From Desulfobacula sp. (lineage in GTDB: Bacteria; Desulfobacterota; Desulfobacteria; Desulfobacterales; Desulfobacteraceae), in assembly GCA_023139225.1 (NCBI GenBank), contig JAGLNZ010000614.1, positions 1 through 5,068 on the forward strand: a DNA stretch of 5,068 nucleotides, given 5' to 3'. A program made the position numbers and the translations under genes. Each line of letters begins with the position of its first letter. Position 1 is the first letter of the stretch. Shown in pieces: positions 1-5,068 of the stretch. The notes below the pieces were generated by a model. That model did no database searches, was not told the origin of the DNA, and saw nothing but the letters and a program-made list of their open reading frames with translations.

Positions 1-1537
1 TGGTAAAATCTTCTGCTTTTACGCCATCATTCCAATCCCAGTCCGTGCCATCCCACCTCAGCTCTATATTTTGTGCAACCATGGACAGGTCTTCAGCATT
101 TATAATAGCCGTTGTTGCCGTAGTGGTAGGTAAGGTTCCTCCGGTGCTATTGGTTATTGCTACCCCGGAAACCAAAGTACCTGCTGAATTCGCAATTTCC
201 GGATTACTCCAATACCATTGTCCTGTGCCCCCGGCATTCGGGTTCCAGATGATGCCTAAATTGCTTGAATCATGGGTCATAACACTGGGGTCATTGATTT
301 CTAAAGTTGTATTATCATTTGCAGTATCCCCAAAATACCTTGTACCTTCAATGCCCTGTACATGGAGATCATTTCTGTTGTTTATATCAAACCCGAAGGA
401 GTCTGTTGCCACGGCAGGCTGATCAAACTGTATTTTAAGATCCGGATCAGTCTGTGTAGGAGATGTCTGATTCAGTACTATATGAATTTCCTGGTTATCT
501 GAATAAACAACTGTGGCATTTGCGTAATTGTCCGGTTTTTCACTTGGTTCTATCACACCATTATTATTAACATCCACAAAATTCCATGATGCCCCGTTAA
601 ACTCAAAATCGAAACCGTAACCATCGAGAGAAAGTTCATCAAAATTAAGAATTTCATAATGAATATTTTCAGTTGTATTAACACCATTGGCCTCGAAATT
701 TCCAAGACGTCCCGTGAATTCACTCATTGTAAAATCAAGGATATCACCACTGCTCTGGCTGAATAGAATCGTTCCCCTTGCCAATAAGCCTTTACTGTCC
801 GTCCCCTGAATAGCATTTCGTTTATCCTCCTCAGGATTACATGTTACAATATATTCCCACTCCGTACCTGACTTTTTATCATAAAATATGGATACATCGT
901 GGGTACTTCCCAAGGCATCATACACCTTAACAACCGTTTGATACTCATAATTGGTAGCCGACATGTATGTCTCTTCACCGCTGTCCCAATTATTGGATAG
1001 AACAACTGAATTACTTGCGGCATCTGCATCGAGATTGGTTATGGCGGTGATTCTTGAACTCTTTTTAGGCGGACTGGTAAAGGCCTTTAACACAAGATCC
1101 TTGATTGCTCCCACATCATCCCCGGTTTCTTCATCAAGATCCCATCCCTGGACAATATATCCTTCAGGATTTACCAATTCTCCTTCTTTATTAAAAAAGA
1201 AATTGCCCGCCCGTGTATAAAATGTGTTCTCAGCATTTGACTGGCGCATAATAAAAAAGCCATCGCCGCCAATGGAGAGGTCCGTGGTGTTACCGGTGGA
1301 CTCGAATGATCCCTGAGAAAAATTCTGAGTCACACTACCAATAGACATACCGCGGCCCATCTGATCCGTACCGGCCTGAGTCGCCACACTCTCGTACAGG
1401 GTGTCTGCAAAGGCTGATCTCCCTCTTTTAAAACCAATGGTATTTAAATTGGAAATATTATTACCGATAACCTGTAAGGCATTTCCCATATTTTTCAAAC
1501 CGCTGGTACCTGTAAAAAGTGAACTTGATAAAGACAT
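1..1537 (-). CDS. flgE: Flagellar hook protein FlgE, C-terminus cut off by the window edge
   Basis: FlgE is the subunit of the extracellular flagellar hook, the flexible joint between rod and filament; it is exported by the flagellar type III apparatus and polymerises under the FlgD cap. I read 512 uninterrupted codons from ATG 1537-1535 to the left edge. The N-terminus (residues 1-37) is the classic rod/hook helix, beginning MSLSSSLFTGTSGL and ending VIGNNISNLNTIGFK. Residues about 85-130 carry the FlgE/F/G core motif (GGDGFFIM, then TRAGNFFFNKEGELVNPEGY from T108). Residues about 200-235 carry the FlgE D2 signature YDALGSTHDVSIFYD (Y206 onward), followed by a WEYIV strand. From about residue 300 the sequence becomes lineage-specific, rich in Asp, Asn, Thr and Trp, with an EF-hand-like loop at 322-333 and a Thr-rich run (LPTTTTATTA) near base 120. 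The conserved C-terminal helix is not in the window, so the protein is much longer than the roughly 400 residues of enteric FlgE. AGGAGAGGG at 1549-1541 lies 7 bases before the ATG and supports the start. It is the last visible gene of the fliK-flgD-flgE set. Identity is near certain; total length is unknown. Confidence 0.96.
   Translation of the reverse strand, partial: MSLSSSLFTGTSGLKNMGNALQVIGNNISNLNTIGFKRGRSAFADTLYESVATQAGTDQMGRGMSIGSVTQNFSQGSFESTGNTTDLSIGGDGFFIMRQSNAENTFYTRAGNFFFNKEGELVNPEGYIVQGWDLDEETGDDVGAIKDLVLKAFTSPPKKSSRITAITNLDADAASNSVVLSNNWDSGEETYMSATNYEYQTVVKVYDALGSTHDVSIFYDKKSGTEWEYIVTCNPEEDKRNAIQGTDSKGLLARGTILFSQSSGDILDFTMSEFTGRLGNFEANGVNTTENIHYEILNFDELSLDGYGFDFEFNGASWNFVDVNNNGVIEPSEKPDNYANATVVYSDNQEIHIVLNQTSPTQTDPDLKIQFDQPAVATDSFGFDINNRNDLHVQGIEGTRYFGDTANDNTTLEINDPSVMTHDSSNLGIIWNPNAGGTGQWYWSNPEIANSAGTLVSGVAITNSTGGTLPTTTATTAIINAEDLSMVAQNIELRWDGTDWDWNDGVKAEDFT
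539..574 (-). other. EF-hand-like calcium-binding loop encoded inside flgE
   Basis: Residues 322-333 of FlgE read DVNNNGVIEPSE. This matches the canonical 12-residue EF-hand loop: D1, N3, N5 as ligands, G6 at the turn, hydrophobic I8, and E12 as the bidentate ligand. It is preceded by a W-N-F-V strand and lies in the variable, surface-exposed part of the hook protein. The flanking residues do not look like the paired helices of a true EF-hand, so it is more like the isolated calcium loops of dockerins and secreted adhesins. Calcium binding is inferred from the motif only. Confidence 0.6.
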
Positions 1538-1600
1538 AATCCCTCTCCTATCTATTTAAACTCAACGTTGTTGATCATTATGCTGATTAATTCTGCTTTT
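1538..1600 (-). other. flgD-flgE intergenic spacer, no gene
   Basis: This 63-base AT-rich spacer separates the flgD stop from the flgE ATG. It contains the flgE ribosome binding site and a short palindrome, CAACGTTG, at 1563-1570. I see no GC-rich hairpin followed by a T run and no recognisable sigma-54 or sigma-28 promoter, so read-through from flgD is the simplest view. The small FlbD-type or flg_new-type genes that some bacteria carry between flgD and flgE are absent; there is no room for them. Confidence 0.7.
1541..1549 (-). promoter_or_regulatory. Ribosome binding site of flgE
   Basis: Read on the minus strand this is AGGAGAGGG, the strongest Shine-Dalgarno match in the window. The AGGAG core (1549-1545) ends 7 bases before ATG 1537. 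It fixes the flgE start and fits high translation of a subunit needed in more than a hundred copies per flagellum. Confidence 0.85.
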
Positions 1601-2713
1601 TTAATTAATTCCTTTTATGGACGATATGGCAACCAGTCTTCCTGTGTCATTCAATACAAGATATTGAGTGCTATTCATGTATTTAATGCCTGAAACCTCT
1701 TCTGAAAGAGGTGTTTTTGCAACTCCTGAGTCTGTTTTTACCGTATAATAATATAAGCCATCAGACACTTTATAACCTGTGTCCGCAAGACCATCCCATT
1801 GAACCTTATTTTCTCCGCCGGTCATATCATCGGCCGAAAGAGTGATCGTTCTGACCAGCTCACCAAATGCATCGTATATCTTTAAGGCAACGTCTTGTTG
1901 AGAATCCAGACTAAAGGTTAATTCCTTACCAGAAACTATACCATCTTCAACCAGGACAATAGGGGAATCGGAGCTGATTGTTTTACCCAGATAACTTAAG
2001 GCGGAATCTCCGGATCCGGATCCGTTGTTATCTTCAGCATCAACCACAGCGGTCAATGACTTGGGATCAAGAAGAACGCCCTGAACAACCAGATAGGGCT
2101 TGCCATCATTGTATGCAACCCCTTCGACCTTTCCGGTAACACTTGAAGGCACTTGGGTGTATCCATAACCGGCATTGGCCATGACGGTATATTTATAAGA
2201 TCCGTCTGCAACAGCGTTACCACTGTTATCCGTACCATCCCATGAAATAATGTGAGAACCTGCATTCTGCTGTCCTTCGTATAAAATTTTGATAGTTTTT
2301 CCATCCGCATCCGCTACAGTGATCATGATATCAGCAGGTTGTGCAAGATTATAGAACCCACCGGAGACAGTTCCTTTATCAACATTCATTATATCCACAT
2401 CACCGGTAACCTGTTTTCCGATGTACCCCACAACATCACCTTCGGAATTCTGGCTCAATGATTTGCCAAGGCTATCCATGGAGTCATTCAGATTGATCAG
2501 CTGTTCAAGCTGAGAAAATTGAGCAAGCTGGGCAGAAAAATCAGAACCATCCATTGGATTTAAAGGGTCCTGATGCTGAAGCTGGGCTACGAGCATTGTT
2601 AAAAAGCTATCCCGTCCAAGGGCCTCTTCTTTCTGGGTTTTTCCCTGCTCGTTTGATTGATAGGAACTGCTGATATTATCAAGCGAACTATTTCCCGTGG
2701 ATGTAACTGACAT
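1601..2713 (-). CDS. flgD: Flagellar hook-cap scaffold protein FlgD with duplicated cap module
   Basis: FlgD forms the temporary cap at the tip of the growing hook, guides FlgE insertion, and is later replaced by FlgK. The 370-residue protein starts at ATG 2713-2711 and ends at TAA 1603-1601. Residues about 27-86 are the FlgD N-terminal domain needed for export and assembly, with the hallmark LVAQLQHQDPLNPM followed by FSAQLAQFSQLEQL. Residues about 94-223 are a Tudor-like plus FnIII-like cap module (YIGKQV, ISWDGTDNSGNAVADGSYKYTV, YLVVQG). Residues 224-237 are an acidic Gly-Ser linker. Residues about 238-367 repeat the whole cap module (YLGKTI, VQWDGLADTG, VSDGLYYYTV, YLVLND). Ordinary FlgD proteins have about 220-240 residues and one module, so this one is about 140 residues longer. 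Its ribosome binding site AAAGGA (2727-2722, 8 bases from the ATG) overlaps the fliK stop codon, which suggests translational coupling. Identity is firm; the functional effect of the second module is unknown. Confidence 0.96.
   Translation of the reverse strand: MSVTSTGNSSLDNISSSYQSNEQGKTQKEEALGRDSFLTMLVAQLQHQDPLNPMDGSDFSAQLAQFSQLEQLINLNDSMDSLGKSLSQNSEGDVVGYIGKQVTGDVDIMNVDKGTVSGGFYNLAQPADIMITVADADGKTIKILYEGQQNAGSHIISWDGTDNSGNAVADGSYKYTVMANAGYGYTQVPSSVTGKVEGVAYNDGKPYLVVQGVLLDPKSLTAVVDAEDNNGSGSGDSALSYLGKTISSDSPIVLVEDGIVSGKELTFSLDSQQDVALKIYDAFGELVRTITLSADDMTGGENKVQWDGLADTGYKVSDGLYYYTVKTDSGVAKTPLSEEVSGIKYMNSTQYLVLNDTGRLVAISSIKGIN
1613..2002 (-). repeat. FlgD cap module, copy 2 (residues about 238-367)
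   Basis: This is the second, diverged copy. Each landmark of copy 1 recurs at a near-constant offset: YLGK at 241 (offset 144), EDGIVSGKE near 256-264, WDG at 306 (offset 148), YKVSDGLYYYTV at 314-325, VSGIKY at 340-345 and YLVL at 351 (offset 144). Codons differ at most positions, so the duplication is old rather than a recent copy or an assembly error. Confidence 0.82.
2009..2024 (+). repeat. Tandem hexamer encoding the Gly-Ser linker of FlgD
   Basis: TCCGGA is repeated 2.67 times without mismatch (TCCGGATCCGGATCCG). On the coding strand it gives Gly231-Ser-Gly-Ser-Gly235, precisely between the two cap modules. The repeat probably gives a flexible hinge, and perfect hexamers can change copy number by slippage without breaking the frame. 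Confidence 0.75.
2045..2434 (-). repeat. FlgD cap module, copy 1 (residues about 94-223)
   Basis: This is the first copy of the Tudor-like/FnIII-like unit. Landmarks are YIGK at residue 97, a DKGTVSGGF strand near 112-120, WDG at 158, GNAVADGSYKYTV at 165-177, VEGVAY at 196-201 and YLVV at 207. It corresponds to the single C-terminal module of standard FlgD. Confidence 0.85.
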
Positions 2714-2725
2714 AGTATCTTTCCT

Positions 2726-4498
2726 TTATGCTACAAAATGAAGGGACCCTTCCTGATTTAAAGAATCAAGAAGACTTATTGGATCATTCACCACTTCACC
2801 ATTAACAGGTTTTTCCTTGTTTCGCTGTTGTTTACCGGAATTTCCCGCCTGATTCCCGGTATCGGCCATTGATTGCTTGAAATTACTGTTCATATCAACA
2901 TCAAAGCGTTCAAGATGCACACCGGAATTTGAAAGAACACTGCGAAGCTCATTTGCATTTGATATTAAAATTTCCTTTGCAGCAAAATTTTCAGTCATAA
3001 TATTGACCTTCATGCTATTTCCGGTATTATCGATTGTCATCACAAGCCTTCCCAGTTCCGGGGGCTTTAATTGAATTTTTATTATATTTTCGCCCTGGTT
3101 AATTGCCCTGACAAGGCTTTTACTCACCTGGTGAGTGACATAGGCCGGCAGATTCCTGAACGATGATTTTGTCTTTAATATATTCAAGCCGGATTGCGTC
3201 TGGCCGGATTTGACATCCGAAGTTGGCACCTGGCCTTGATCAGACTGCTTTGCATTCTCGGATTTTAATTGTTTTAAAAATCCTTTGCTATCTTTTAGCT
3301 GATCGTTCATATCAACTGCCCCGATTTTCTTTCCGGGCAGCAGAAAATCCATTGCTTTGAAACCATCTTTCAGTTTTGTATCAGTTGCAGGTTTTATATT
3401 CTTGTCAAATGAAAATAAATCCTTTTTATTGATTTTCTCCTCGCCCGGCACGAGCAATTCATTCTTAAATTGATTTTTGATCTGCTCATATGAAAATTTA
3501 ATAACCTGGGTATCTGCTGTTTTATTCTTAAATTCCAATCCTTTGAACAAGGCATCTAAGAGATCCAGAGATTTTTCATTGGGAATTGGCTTTTGGGTAT
3601 GTTTATAATCCGAAACTTCAGCCGGGGCATGAATTTGATTTTGTGATACCTTTGTACGCAGCTTTTCAAAAGAACCGACCAATTCATCCAGGGTAAGCGG
3701 TGATATTTTGGACTCGTTTTGTTCAATCCCAAGTTGTTTAAACAGCATCTTGAAATTATCATCACCCTCCCGGGTTTTATAATGAATTTGTGTATAAAAA
3801 GACTTTTCCTGAAGATTTTGAAGTTTCTCAATTACAACATCAAGGCTGATGCCTTTGTCGCCTTTATCTGCTTGAATCAGTATCTCTTGAATTTTATCTC
3901 TGGGAATGCCTAAAGAGGTCAGAATGGATTCTATAAAAGGGATTGCTGATGTTTCAAGAAAATTTTCCTGTTCAGTTTCTATTTCCAGGGCTGCTTCAAA
4001 AGGAAGTTCAAATAGCTTATCAAAAAGGTCATCAAGGCTCAGAGTCTTGTTCTCCAATTCTTCTGTAAATTCGACAATAAGATCATTTATGTCATTTTCC
4101 TTGAACCCTGCTTTCAGCAACATTTTTTTCAAGGCTTCAAGACCATCAGCATCTATTGAAACATTTTTCAAATCTCCTTTTGACAGCATTAAAAAAATAT
4201 TTTTCAATACGCTAACAAAACTTATCCCCTTTTTCCCTTTCAATTTTTCAAATATGGAATCCATTGCTTTAACAGGATTTTTAGCTGCCTGAACCAGATT
4301 TACCTGGATTGGATTTGTCTGAACCCGGAAGGCCTGATCTTCAAGGCGGTCTGCTTTCTTAAGGATCTTGCTTAACTTTTCAGCAAACAACGGCTTTTTA
4401 GAACCGGCATTATCCGCATCAAACATGACTTCCCTGGGAAGATCAGGTTGAACCATGTTTAAAAAAGAACTGCTTGCATCTGAAAAAGTAAAATCCAT
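2726..4498 (-). CDS. fliK: Flagellar hook-length control protein FliK
   Basis: FliK is secreted during hook growth, acts as the molecular ruler, and through its C-terminal domain switches the FlhB export gate from hook to filament substrates. I take ATG 4498-4496, giving 590 residues and the N-terminus MDFTFSDASSSFLNM. The frame stays open up to a TTG at 4564, but that would start upstream of the sigma-54 promoter's expected transcript, whereas AGGTG sits 4 bases before the chosen ATG. Residues about 456-538 are the FliK C-terminal (Flg_hook) domain, with its signature IQLKPPELGRLVMTI, then MKVNIMTENFAAKEIL and LRSVLSNSGVHLERFDVDM. After it comes a polar tail rich in Asn, Gln and Lys ending in LHFVA. 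Residues about 60-330 are charged and helical with internal repeats; residues about 330-450 are Lys/Gln/Ser-rich and probably disordered. At 590 residues it is longer than the enteric protein of about 400. It is first in the operon, with flgD 12 bases downstream. Confidence 0.94.
   Translation of the reverse strand: MDFTFSDASSSFLNMVQPDLPREVMFDADNAGSKKPLFAEKLSKILKKADRLEDQAFRVQTNPIQVNLVQAAKNPVKAMDSIFEKLKGKKGISFVSVLKNIFLMLSKGDLKNVSIDADGLEALKKMLLKAGFKENDINDLIVEFTEELENKTLSLDDLFDKLFELPFEAALEIETEQENFLETSAIPFIESILTSLGIPRDKIQEILIQADKGDKGISLDVVIEKLQNLQEKSFYTQIHYKTREGDDNFKMLFKQLGIEQNESKISPLTLDELVGSFEKLRTKVSQNQIHAPAEVSDYKHTQKPIPNEKSLDLLDALFKGLEFKNKTADTQVIKFSYEQIKNQFKNELLVPGEEKINKKDLFSFDKNIKPATDTKLKDGFKAMDFLLPGKKIGAVDMNDQLKDSKGFLKQLKSENAKQSDQGQVPTSDVKSGQTQSGLNILKTKSSFRNLPAYVTHQVSKSLVRAINQGENIIKIQLKPPELGRLVMTIDNTGNSMKVNIMTENFAAKEILISNANELRSVLSNSGVHLERFDVDMNSNFKQSMADTGNQAGNSGKQQRNKEKPVNGEVVNDPISLLDSLNQEGSLHFVA
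3650..4153 (-). repeat. Degenerate helical repeats in the FliK N-terminal region
   Basis: Two, possibly three, related units can be aligned by eye in FliK residues about 116-283. Unit A (4153-4004) has LLKAGFKENDINDLI then LSLDDLFDKLFEL. Unit B (3955-3809) has ILTSLGIPRDKIQEIL then ISLDVVIEKLQNL. Unit C (3760-3650, shorter) has LFKQLGIEQNESKI then LTLDELVGSFEKL. The shared pattern is a helix ending in Leu-x-x-x-Gly-hydrophobic, a short charged stretch, and a second helix opening with [SLT]-Leu-Asp. This looks like a repeated helical hairpin. The A-B match is reasonable; C is weaker. Confidence 0.5.
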
Positions 4499-4502
4499 AA
4501 AA

Positions 4503-4507
4503 CACCT
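4503..4507 (-). promoter_or_regulatory. Ribosome binding site that decides the fliK start
   Basis: AGGTG on the minus strand lies 4 bases before ATG 4498. It is a modest match with tight spacing, but it is the only such site near a start codon downstream of the sigma-54 promoter. Confidence 0.55.
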
Positions 4508-4537
4508 ATAAATAGTTTTCTTTTGCAAAATAAAACA

Positions 4538-4552
4538 GCAATGATCATGCCA
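4538..4552 (-). promoter_or_regulatory. Sigma-54 (RpoN) promoter of the fliK-flgD-flgE operon
   Basis: Read on the minus strand the site is TGGCATG-ATCA-TTGC, against the consensus TGGCACG-N4-TTGC. The invariant GG of the -24 element and GC of the -12 element are present at the correct spacing, and only one consensus base differs. Transcription would begin at about 4524-4528, leaving a leader of roughly 26-30 bases before the fliK ATG at 4498. Sigma-54 control of hook genes is established in many polar-flagellated Gram-negatives. It implies a need for an AAA+ enhancer-binding activator of the FlrC/FlgR type, encoded elsewhere. Confidence 0.85.
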
Positions 4553-4644
4553 TATATCTGCCAAAAATTGTTTAGGCTTTCAGTTCAGCATGTTACGTCA
4601 TTTTTTAAATAGGTCTGGCAGGTCATTTTATGATTTTTTGGAAT

Positions 4645-4730
4645 ATATTTCCCAACAAAACAAAATCCATGGGAAAATATTACCTGATGATGGGAAAAAA
4701 ATTGAGCTCAATGGAATTGCATATGGAATT
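4645..4730. repeat. Cluster of short direct and inverted repeats, possible enhancer site
   Basis: An imperfect inverted repeat pairs ATATTTCCC (4645-4653) with GGGAAAATAT (4671-4680). ATGGGAAAA occurs at 4669-4677 and again at 4690-4698, 21 bases apart (two helical turns). ATTGAGCTCAAT at 4701-4712 is a perfect 12-base palindrome. ATGGAATT occurs at 4711-4718 and 4723-4730. The cluster is roughly 120-205 bases upstream of the predicted transcription start, a usual place for a sigma-54 activator to bind. AT-rich DNA gives such repeats by chance, so this is only a candidate. Confidence 0.35.
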
Positions 4731-4788
4731 TTTAGCACCAAATTTTTATTATGAGTGAATAGAACGCTAAGACATATAGGTCCGATGG

Positions 4789-5068
4789 TTATGCAAATTG
4801 AAGTTTGAGCTTTTTACCAAGAGCCACGGCAACGGTTTCCAGAGTTAGAAGCGTTATTGAAGAATTTTTCGGATCCAATAATCTATCTACTGAGGAACGA
4901 CTTGTTTTCATCATTTTGGCCAGAGCTGTTTTTGAAATATTACGTAATTCCATTTCCTGCTTAATTTGATAAGCAAGTATGCGTTTGAGAGCTGTTGCTT
5001 CAGCCTCTGCCATCAAACCTTCCTCTTGAAGGAAATCATCGAAACTACTTCCAATATGTTTATCTTTC
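4789..5068 (-). CDS. XRE-type helix-turn-helix protein, probable type II antitoxin, 5' end outside the window
   Basis: I read 92 sense codons from the right edge to TAA 4791-4789. The visible protein begins KDKHIGSSFDDFLQEEGL and continues to a helix-turn-helix at about visible residues 38-83 (ISKTALAKMM, KTSRSSVDRLLDP, SITLLTLETVAVALG), ending KKLKLQFA. This layout, with an acidic SSFDDFL-EEG leader, a helical ALKRILAYQI segment and the S-x-x-x-LDRLLDP-type recognition helix, is what I recall of small XRE/HigA-like proteins often paired with RelE/HigB-type toxins. The in-frame ATG at 5013-5011 could give a 74-residue protein, but the conserved residues before it argue for a start just beyond 5068 and a full length near 95-100. 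No partner gene is visible: downstream is the fliK regulatory region, so any toxin gene would lie upstream, outside the window. It points the same way as fliK, but nothing shows a flagellar role. An orphan regulator is the main alternative. Confidence 0.8.
   Translation of the reverse strand, partial: KDKHIGSSFDDFLQEEGLMAEAEATALKRILAYQIKQEMELRNISKTALAKMMKTSRSSVDRLLDPKNSSITLLTLETVAVALGKKLKLQFA

Larger units (their letters stand above)
4499..4788 (-). other. AT-rich intergenic regulatory region upstream of fliK
   Basis: This 290-base stretch between the antitoxin-like gene and fliK holds no convincing gene. Besides the sigma-54 promoter and fliK ribosome binding site it contains several short repeats in 4645-4730. 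I could not find a clear intrinsic terminator for the antitoxin-like gene: no GC-rich hairpin with a T tail follows its stop on the minus strand. Confidence 0.7.

Noticed and set aside
45..422. Plus-strand open frame of 125 codons
   Set aside because: It is antisense to flgE, whose minus-strand frame gives continuous hook-protein sequence; no recognisable domain or ribosome binding site supports it.
951..1220. Plus-strand open frame of 89 codons, and the minus-strand frame at 844-1029
   Set aside because: Both overlap the conserved core of flgE in other frames and show no family features.
1563..1570. CAACGTTG palindrome as an operator before flgE
   Set aside because: An 8-base palindrome alone is expected by chance, and there is no promoter next to it.
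2006..2041. A second calcium loop in the FlgD linker (DAEDNNGSGSGD)
   Set aside because: It is acidic, but lacks the hydrophobic residue at loop position 8 and Glu at position 12; it reads better as a flexible linker.
2053..2310. Minus-strand 85-codon frame within flgD
   Set aside because: It is an out-of-frame shadow of FlgD cap module 1.
3906..4292. Plus-strand open frame of 128 codons rich in Ser and Phe
   Set aside because: It is the complement of the Lys/Glu/Leu-rich fliK coding sequence, which naturally yields Phe/Ser/Leu-rich open shadows.
2726..4564. A 612-residue reading of fliK beginning at TTG 4564-4562
   Set aside because: The extra 22 residues (including WHDHCC) do not look like a FliK N-terminus, the region contains the sigma-54 promoter, and a ribosome binding site precedes the internal ATG at 4498.
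4645..4680. Intrinsic terminator for the antitoxin-like gene
   Set aside because: The imperfect stem is AT-rich with a 17-base loop and a bulge and has no proper T run on the minus strand, so termination there is unconvincing.
4789..5016. Short reading of the antitoxin-like gene starting at TTG 5016-5014 or ATG 5013-5011
   Set aside because: The frame stays open to the window edge and the upstream residues are typical of the family, so the true start most likely lies outside.
1..5068. CRISPR array, insertion sequence, tRNA or rRNA gene
   Set aside because: No regularly spaced direct repeats, transposase sequence, long terminal inverted repeats or cloverleaf-like segments were seen on either strand.

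Overview
The window is a piece of a bacterial flagellar hook operon plus the end of a small regulatory gene. All real genes lie on the minus strand, so transcription runs from high to low coordinates. AT-rich Gram-negative codon use, the order fliK-flgD-flgE, a sigma-54 type promoter and the enlarged hook proteins suggest a motile Desulfobacterota-like (former deltaproteobacterial, perhaps Desulfobacterales) organism. The taxonomic call is inference from style, not from a marker gene.

Layout in transcription order. 5068-4789: the 3' part of an XRE-type helix-turn-helix antitoxin-like gene whose start lies beyond the right edge. 4788-4499: a 290-base intergenic region with a cluster of short repeats and, at 4552-4538, a near-perfect sigma-54 promoter (TGGCATG-N4-TTGC). 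4498-2726: fliK, hook-length control. 2713-1601: flgD, hook-cap scaffold, starting 12 bases after the fliK stop. 1537-1: flgE, hook subunit, starting 63 bases after the flgD stop and running off the left edge with 512 codons visible.

The three flagellar genes form one functional unit. FlgD caps the growing hook, FlgE subunits polymerise beneath it, and FliK measures the hook and switches export to filament-type substrates. The sigma-54 promoter would place them in the middle (hook) class of flagellar genes.

The unusual points are as follows. FlgD is 370 residues rather than the usual roughly 220-240, because its C-terminal Tudor-like/FnIII-like cap module is present twice in tandem, joined by a Gly-Ser linker encoded by a perfect hexamer repeat. 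FlgE has a large variable domain containing a textbook EF-hand-type calcium loop. FliK has a helical N-terminal region that appears to be built from two or three related repeats. The antitoxin-like gene reads in frame through the window edge with a family-typical N-terminus, so a toxin gene probably lies just outside. I see no wholly new system. The duplicated FlgD cap is the most distinctive signal.
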